From NCBI GenBank assembly GCA_030605095.1, contig JAUWBJ010000006.1:1-37393 (forward strand): a stretch of 37,393 nt of DNA, in the 5' to 3' direction. Shown piece after piece: positions 27,455-33,572 of the stretch. Within the stretch, counting starts at the first letter, position 1; each line of letters begins with the position of its first letter. A program made the translations under genes and the position numbers. The notes under the pieces were generated by a model, which saw only the letters and a program-made list of their open reading frames with translations, did no database searches and had not been told where the DNA came from. The DNA comes from Candidatus Omnitrophota bacterium (lineage in GTDB: Bacteria; Omnitrophota; Gorgyraeia; JABMRN01; RBG-13-46-9).

Positions 27455-27470
27455 CTTGACAATTGTCAAG
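27455..27470. promoter_or_regulatory. Second copy of repressor palindrome CTTGACAATTGTCAAG
   Basis: Identical 16-bp core to 27218-27233; upstream of the small TM ORF-xis-int cluster. Confidence 0.75.
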
Positions 27471-27490
27471 CCAACTGGTTAGAGGGAATC

Positions 27491-27637
27491 ATGGATTTAA
27501 GAAAAGTAATCATATTTTCAGTATTAATAAGCGCAAATGTGGTTGTTTGGTACGAGGTGTTTGGTATAGGGTTTTTGTGTGGGGTAGCAATAATAATTGC
27601 TTGTATAGTTTTGTTTCCAAAGAGGAGGGGAAAATGA
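27491..27637 (+). CDS. 48-aa putative single/double-TM membrane peptide
   Basis: MDLRKVIIFSVLISANVVVWYEVFGIGFLCGVAIIIACIVLFPKRRGK*; ATGA overlap with the next gene. Confidence 0.6.
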   Translation: MDLRKVIIFSVLISANVVVWYEVFGIGFLCGVAIIIACIVLFPKRRGK

Positions 27638-27828
27638 GGTTATTAAATCTTGAGCAAGTGGCGGAGGTTTTAAATAAGGCAGAGAAGACAGTGTATGCCT
27701 ATCTCGAAACCGGCATGTTGGATTGTGGTTTTAAGATAGGGCATGAATGGAGAGTAGACGAAAGAGACCTGTGGGGCTGGATAGAAAGGCAAAAACAAGC
27801 TAATGGCGTGGTTAAAGCGGCGAGATAA
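27634..27828 (+). CDS. Excisionase-like helix-turn-helix (MerR/xis-type) protein
   Basis: MRLLNLEQVAEVLNKAEKTVYAYLETGMLDCGFKIGHEWRVDERDLWGWIERQ; start at 27634 (SD GGAGGGG) rather than ORF-track 27463. Confidence 0.85.
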   Translation: MRLLNLEQVAEVLNKAEKTVYAYLETGMLDCGFKIGHEWRVDERDLWGWIERQKQANGVVKAAR

Positions 27829-28843
27829 CGGATATTACTATATCTATTGGTACGAGGGGCAGACCGGAGGCGGTAAGCCTAAGAAATGCATGAAGTCCCT
27901 AAAGACCAAGAATAGGAAAAGGGCAGAGCTTGTCTATAAGACATATGATGAGAAGATCTATTTTAGAAAACAAGGCCTACTTACTATGAATAAGATCGAA
28001 ATAGAGGCTTTTAAGCCACGCCTGGAATCATATCTGAACGCCCACTTTGATAATCAACATACCAGGAGAAAATATCTGGGACACTATAAGCTATTCGCTG
28101 ATTTCATGAGTAAAAAATATAACTATGTAAAATATATACATGAGGTAAAAGACACATATTTTGTAGAATTTAAAATCTGTGAGCAAGAAAATAAGAAAAG
28201 TCCACACTCGATAAATGGGGAAGTGCGCTCTCTTCACAAAATCTTCAAGATAGCGAAAGAGCTTAATCACATAAATGAAAATCCAGCAGACAACATGTCT
28301 ATGATCAGAGTTAAAAAGCCGCGGGTAGAAGCGTATAGCCAGGACGAGATACGCCTAATGTTTAAATATTCTAAGAAAGATCCCATGCTCGATACAATGA
28401 TTCTTTTATTGCTTCAGACCGGCTCGAGAAAAGAAGAAGTAAGCAACTTCAAATGGAATGACTTCAATCGCGATAATAACACTCTAAAAGTATCCCGGAA
28501 GGATGATTGGCATCCTAAAAGAGATAAGGAGAGAATTCTGAGGTTATCAGATAAACTAACGCGCATGCTAAGCAAGCTAAAGCGAGAAAGTGACTACATC
28601 TTCACTCAAAAAGCTGGCAGAAATAAAGGCAAAAAGTTCTCTGGGAGCCAACTATATAGGTATGTCATTTATAATTTCTTAAAGAAGCTAGCCATAAAAG
28701 GACATCTGCATAAATTTAGAGACACCTACGCAAGCTATTCTATCGCCTGTGGAGTAGATATAGCAAAGGTTCAGCATAGGCTAGGGCACGAGAGTTTAAA
28801 AGAGACAGATAGATATACTCTATGGCTATTAATGAGCCAATAG
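27803..28843 (+). CDS. int: Tyrosine recombinase / integrase
   Basis: Arg motif LLLQTGSRKEEVSNFKWND, HKFRDTYAS, HRLGHESLKETDRYT (R..HxxR..H..Y); 26-bp overlap with xis-like gene; located near attR. Confidence 0.93.
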   Translation: MAWLKRRDNGYYYIYWYEGQTGGGKPKKCMKSLKTKNRKRAELVYKTYDEKIYFRKQGLLTMNKIEIEAFKPRLESYLNAHFDNQHTRRKYLGHYKLFADFMSKKYNYVKYIHEVKDTYFVEFKICEQENKKSPHSINGEVRSLHKIFKIAKELNHINENPADNMSMIRVKKPRVEAYSQDEIRLMFKYSKKDPMLDTMILLLLQTGSRKEEVSNFKWNDFNRDNNTLKVSRKDDWHPKRDKERILRLSDKLTRMLSKLKRESDYIFTQKAGRNKGKKFSGSQLYRYVIYNFLKKLAIKGHLHKFRDTYASYSIACGVDIAKVQHRLGHESLKETDRYTLWLLMSQ

Positions 28844-28899
28844 GGGAGGATATAAAGAAGGTATTTATAGGAGATAAGGAAGAGTTGCGGAATGGGTAG

Positions 28900-29301
28900 T
28901 TATTTAAATTGTTCTTTGATTTTGGGGCGGGCAAAGAAATAAATTATAAACATTCTCCATAAAATTCTTGCAATAACTGTCATATGAGATGCCAATGTTT
29001 TTACTTCTATATCTGTGGTTGTTACTCTGCCTCCGAACAATTTAAGCAAACTATCGTAAAAAAGTATAGCTATCGCAATTGATGCAAGTGCATAAATAAT
29101 AATTATTTTTCTTGTCCATTCTAATAGCAATAATGCTCCGATACCTGTTATCGCACTTAATAGAATTTCAATGGAAAACATACTGGATATAAATGGAGTT
29201 TTATTTTGGTAAGAAATAAAGTATATCAATTCCCAAACAGCCCATATTAGAAATAGAATGGCAAATATCGTAACCCCTTTTGACCTTTTCTTCTCCATCA
29301 T
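28900..29301 (-). CDS. Small multi-pass membrane protein (start at the MMEKKRS methionine)
   Basis: EKKRSKGVTIFAILFLIWAVWELIYFI...IIIIYALASIAIAILFY; SD GGGAGGA upstream of 29301. Confidence 0.65.
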   Translation of the reverse strand: MMEKKRSKGVTIFAILFLIWAVWELIYFISYQNKTPFISSMFSIEILLSAITGIGALLLLEWTRKIIIIYALASIAIAILFYDSLLKLFGGRVTTTDIEVKTLASHMTVIARILWRMFIIYFFARPKIKEQFK

Positions 29302-29426
29302 TCCTCCCATGTATTTACATGTATTTAAGAGAAGTATACCTGAAGTGAGAAGAATAAACAAGCGTATAGGGAAAAGAGAGTTGCAAAATGGGTAGCAAAA
29401 TGATAAAATCATGTGTAGAAGCGACT

Positions 29427-29539
29427 ACATCAGATTCTCATTCTGAAAACTGGGGTTCGAATCCCCATGGGGCTGCTTTTAACATAACTAGGCGTAACTA
29501 CTATAGTTATATAGAGGTTACGCCTCTTTTGTTTCTAAA
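29427..29539 (+). repeat. attR: 3' fragment of tRNA-Glu plus terminator hairpin
   Basis: 51 bp identical to 23269-23319, then 62 bp with 4 mismatches. Confidence 0.92.
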
Positions 29540-29543
29540 AAAT

Positions 29544-29724
29544 CTAGGGACGCCCCTAATGCTGAACTTAGGCCTGTCCCCTCTTTAAGATTACACCTAT
29601 AAAAAACAGAAAATCTCAAGCTAAAAGTGTGTATGTGCTCGGGGAATTATATGTGTGGATTCGGGGACAGGCCTAAGTTCAGTCCAGGGACAGGCCTAAG
29701 TTCAGGCTCAGGCACGTCCCTAGA
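29544..29724. repeat. Inverted-repeat-bounded ~180-bp element (REP/MITE-like)
   Basis: CTAGGGACG...CTGAACTTAGGCCTGTCCC (29544-29580) is complementary to GGGACAGGCCTAAGTTCAG...CGTCCCTAG (29687-29724); extra direct copy of GGGGACAGGCCTAAGTTCAG at 29663-29682. Confidence 0.75.
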
Positions 29725-29772
29725 TTTAACTAGATTTACTAGACTAGATTTACTAGATTTATATCTTTTTGA

Positions 29773-31899
29773 TTAATCTTTAATCTTATATGCTGTGAAT
29801 ATAATCCTAGTATTATCATCAGAACCTTCGTTTGGAAAAAATGCTACAATACTATATACATATCCTTCTGGAAGAGGAATTTTTTTCCTCTCACTACCAT
29901 CTGGCTTGATTGTTTGTAAAGGTGTTTCCGGCCTCTGATTGTCAACATCAACATAAATATGCCAAAAAATCAGCAACTCACCATCACTAGACCATTCTGG
30001 CATTAAATCAGCACCTGCATAAAGATTTTCTGGAAAATATCCTTCTGAAAGATCTGTTTCTTCCCTTGTCTCTAAATCTAAGATTATATTATGCCAATGA
30101 ATCCCTTCTTTAACTTTTCTCATAAAAGCTATCTTAGTTCCGTCTGGAGAGATTTTTGGATCATTATCCTGATATTCAGGAAAAGTAAGTTGTTCTAGAC
30201 CGCTTCCATCTGGCTTAACCCACCATAAACCCATTTTACCAGTTTGCCTATTGCGGGCCGGAAAAACAATCCAGTCATTCCCAGAAGAGTCTTTTCCCCA
30301 CTGTGGGTCTACAACACCAAGATAATCTGGAGTAGGGATTTCAGTATCACTCTCAATCTCCATATTTTCATCAAAAATAAGGTGGCTAGCACGAGATTTC
30401 CTACCGTCACCATATATGTATACAAGTCCTTTTCCATCTGGAGTCCAATAGCTATTAGCAGAAGCCACGCCTTTTTTAGGAGGGATAAGAACCCTTAAAT
30501 CACTGCCATCTAATCTCATAAGCAGAATTTCAGTTTCTTCATAGCCCTGCCCTTCTGTTTGATAATTGCCAGGACTTGGAATTGCACAACCATCTTTTCC
30601 AATATTATTATAACGCGTAAAAGCAATCCACTCTTTGTCCGGAGAAACTCTTGCATGAGTCATCTGCCTGTAAGAATCTGAAATAAGCAGCTTCATATTA
30701 CTCCCATCTAAATTAGCAATATATAAACCAAATTCTTTATTGCATTTAGTTCCATTTTTGGCAGTCTCGCCGATAATGGCATTTCTTTCATAACCACCGC
30801 TAGCTGCCGCTTCTGGAGTTGGATACTTTTTGCCGAAAGCAGTCCTCTTCTTTGTTGAAAATATGATTCTTGCATTACTACTTGAGCCTTCTCCCGGAAA
30901 AAAAGAAGTATGAAAGTATACATAATTTCGTGGCAGAGGCACTCTTTTTCTCCCCGTACCATCAGGTTTTATTGTATGCATTTCAGCTAAAGCTATTTTC
31001 TCATCAATAAGAAAGTGGGGGAAGATTAAAAGTTCTCCATTTGAAGACCATTCAGGTGGACCATCAAGAGCAACCTTGACGTTCTCGGGAAGATACCCTA
31101 CTGAAAGATCCTTTTCTTTTTTTGTATTTGTATCAACAATCACAGCATGGAAAAATGCCCCTTCCTTCACTCGACGAATAAAAGCCACTTTAGAACCATC
31201 CGGTGAAAGTTTCGGGTCATTATCCTGCATCTCCGCTTTCTTGGGTGTCTCGGCAAGGAGTTCAAGACCGTTGCCGTCATACCTCATCCGCCAAATACCT
31301 CTTTTTCTGTTTTTAATATCTACTGCCGGGAATACCACCCACTCACCTACCCAGTGAGGGTCTGTAGGAATAATGTGGCTGGGAATGGGAAGTTTTGTAA
31401 TTTCTTTTACCTGCATATCATCATCAAAAATAATATGGTTAATTTGAGGAAACCCCTTTTCATTAGGCGCAGAAACATAGATAATGCCTTTACCATCTGG
31501 GGTCCAGTAGCTGTTTGCAGCTACTTTGTCTTTTTGATGCGGGATTAGCGTTCTTACATCAGTCCCGTCTAGTCGCATAATCAGGACCTCGGTTCCTGAG
31601 TACTGCTCGCCTTTCCTATCGTAATTATCCTGGTTCTCGGTTGCATAACCATCCTTACCTCTATTAGTATAGCGGGTAAAGGTAACCCACTTCTTATCCG
31701 GTGATACCCGAGCATGGGACATCTGCTGCCAGGAATTTGTAATCAGGGGCTTCATATTTTTGCCGTCTAAAGTAGCGGTATAAAGTCCAAAAACTTCCTC
31801 TGTTTTATCCGCTAACCCAGTAGAGGCTTCCTCAGAATAAGAAGTTGATATATAACTCATTATTAAGAAAGCAACGGTAATTATAAATATTTTTCTCAT
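29773..31899 (-). CDS. Secreted TolB-like/PD40 beta-propeller protein with internal tandem duplication
   Basis: Signal peptide MRKIFIITVAFLIMSYISTSYS; repeated SPDKxW.xFTRY, SYWTPDGKG, DNDPKxSPDGxKxAFxR blocks occurring once in each half. Confidence 0.85.
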   Translation of the reverse strand: MRKIFIITVAFLIMSYISTSYSEEASTGLADKTEEVFGLYTATLDGKNMKPLITNSWQQMSHARVSPDKKWVTFTRYTNRGKDGYATENQDNYDRKGEQYSGTEVLIMRLDGTDVRTLIPHQKDKVAANSYWTPDGKGIIYVSAPNEKGFPQINHIIFDDDMQVKEITKLPIPSHIIPTDPHWVGEWVVFPAVDIKNRKRGIWRMRYDGNGLELLAETPKKAEMQDNDPKLSPDGSKVAFIRRVKEGAFFHAVIVDTNTKKEKDLSVGYLPENVKVALDGPPEWSSNGELLIFPHFLIDEKIALAEMHTIKPDGTGRKRVPLPRNYVYFHTSFFPGEGSSSNARIIFSTKKRTAFGKKYPTPEAAASGGYERNAIIGETAKNGTKCNKEFGLYIANLDGSNMKLLISDSYRQMTHARVSPDKEWIAFTRYNNIGKDGCAIPSPGNYQTEGQGYEETEILLMRLDGSDLRVLIPPKKGVASANSYWTPDGKGLVYIYGDGRKSRASHLIFDENMEIESDTEIPTPDYLGVVDPQWGKDSSGNDWIVFPARNRQTGKMGLWWVKPDGSGLEQLTFPEYQDNDPKISPDGTKIAFMRKVKEGIHWHNIILDLETREETDLSEGYFPENLYAGADLMPEWSSDGELLIFWHIYVDVDNQRPETPLQTIKPDGSERKKIPLPEGYVYSIVAFFPNEGSDDNTRIIFTAYKIKD

Positions 31900-32083
31900 A
31901 TATTCTTTATCTTTCCCCCTACTTAACCTACTCCTTTACCTTATGTATCTAAAATATCACATTTTTTAGGGCTTTACAAGCATTTCTTGTTGTACACATT
32001 TCATATTATTTCCTATCAAAAAAACAAAATTTGACTTTTTGTTCATTTTATGGTAAGCTTTCTAACAAAAGTTAGTTTTTTAT

Positions 32084-33217
32084 ATGGTGTTAAAAGAAAA
32101 AATACTGTTTACAACCATTCCTTTAAGTGACCGCGAAAAGAAAAACCTACTTTTTTTAGGTTTAATCAAGAAACACAAAGCTATCTCCCGCACAGAGCTC
32201 TCAAAGCTAACAGGCGTCAATATAGTCACTGTCTCCAATTACATCAACGGATATTTAAAAAAAGGCCTTGTAATAGAGGGCGGATACGACATTTCAAGCG
32301 GAGGAAGAAGGCCGGAGCTTGTAGAGTTAAACAGAGAATGGGGGTATGTATTAGGAATAGATATAGGCGAGAAGGATATAAAGGGGATACTGGCAGATTT
32401 AGGCATGAACATATTAGCCAATGAATCTATTCGTGGTTATAAAAAGGAGAATCTAAAATTTTTTATAGATGAAATATTAAAAAAGCTTACCGAAAGTTCA
32501 TCAAAGCTCGATAAGACACGGATAAAAAAGATAGGTATAGGAATATCGGAAAATTCAGGCAACGTTATGAAAGAAATTATTAAGGTGAAGGACGTCATAG
32601 AAGAGGAGATAAAGATTCCCGCGCTAATCGCAGACGGCGTATTATGCGCAGCTTCCGGAGAAAAAAACTTAAATCCGGAGGCAATGGAAACATCAAATAT
32701 TTTATATATTTATACCGACCTCGGAGAAGTAATTTTTATTAAGGATGATGAATTTTACGAGCAAACGGATAAAGAAGGGAAATACGCTTATCTAAGGCCA
32801 TGGGATCAAAGCTTGAGCATTGTTAACGAGGCAAAAAGAATAATTGAAGGAGGGGTTGGCTCAAAGATAGTTAATCTCTCAAGAGGTGATGTTAAAAATG
32901 TTACCATAGAGACAGTGATAAAAGCCGCAGAGGACAAGGACGAAATAGCTATTGATTTACTGAAGGTATCAGGGATGAATCTAGGGGTTCGCGTAGCCTA
33001 TTTGATAAATTCGTTTGAGCCAAAAGCTGTTATTATAGGCGGTGGTATAGAAAAAGCGGGGAAGCTTTTTCTGGGACCGTTAACGTTAAGTATAAATAGA
33101 TTTATATTACAAAGGATTTTAAACAAGGTAAAGGTAACACCGGCTATTCTGGGAGGAGCGGCCTGTGTAAAGGGAGGGGCCTCCCTTGCGATAAGGGAAG
33201 TATTTATAGAAGCATAA
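32084..33217 (+). CDS. ROK-family protein with N-terminal HTH (transcriptional regulator-like)
   Basis: HTH (HKAISRTELSKLTGVNIVTVSNYINGYLKKGLV), SSGGRRPELVELN, VLGIDIGEKDIKGILADL, KAVIIGGGIEKAG. Confidence 0.85.
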   Translation: MVLKEKILFTTIPLSDREKKNLLFLGLIKKHKAISRTELSKLTGVNIVTVSNYINGYLKKGLVIEGGYDISSGGRRPELVELNREWGYVLGIDIGEKDIKGILADLGMNILANESIRGYKKENLKFFIDEILKKLTESSSKLDKTRIKKIGIGISENSGNVMKEIIKVKDVIEEEIKIPALIADGVLCAASGEKNLNPEAMETSNILYIYTDLGEVIFIKDDEFYEQTDKEGKYAYLRPWDQSLSIVNEAKRIIEGGVGSKIVNLSRGDVKNVTIETVIKAAEDKDEIAIDLLKVSGMNLGVRVAYLINSFEPKAVIIGGGIEKAGKLFLGPLTLSINRFILQRILNKVKVTPAILGGAACVKGGASLAIREVFIEA

Positions 33218-33227
33218 GAGGTGGGTT

Positions 33228-33569
33228 ATGATTGAGGAAAAAAACTGTAAAATCTGCAATAAGCCGTTTATAGCGAACAAATACCGTCCAAACCAGGAAA
33301 TCTGCTCGAGCGTAGAGTGCCAGTATCGGCGCCAGCTCAAAAATATGACCCATTGGCGAACGAGAAATCCGAATTATTTCAAATATAAAGAAATGCACGA
33401 TGCATCGTGGAAAGAGACATGCAAGCAGCGTTCGCTTGAGTGGCGCAAAAGACACAAAGAATATCTGAAACTCTATAGAGAAGCGCACAAAGAGAGGCAT
33501 CGCAATTACATGAGAGATTACATGAGAGAGTACAGGAAAAAGAAAAAAGAAGAGATAGAGAAGAAGTAA
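33228..33569 (+). CDS. Small Cys-rich (Zn-finger-like) basic protein
   Basis: CKICNKPFIANKYRPNQEICSSVECQYRRQLKNMTHWRTRNPNYFKYKE with CxxC...C....C plus basic helical tail. Confidence 0.65.
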   Translation: MIEEKNCKICNKPFIANKYRPNQEICSSVECQYRRQLKNMTHWRTRNPNYFKYKEMHDASWKETCKQRSLEWRKRHKEYLKLYREAHKERHRNYMRDYMREYRKKKKEEIEKK

Positions 33570-33572
33570 AAA

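Larger units (their letters stand above)
23269..29539 (+). mobile_element. tRNA-Glu-integrated element (~6.16 kb) with tyrosine integrase
   Basis: 113-bp direct repeats (23269-23381 and 29427-29539; first 51 bp identical, 4 mismatches overall) bound a region with int, xis-like, XRE repressor and accessory genes. Confidence 0.92.

Noticed and set aside
29388-29588. 66-aa ORF across attR
   Set aside because: Same tRNA-derived translation; not a gene.
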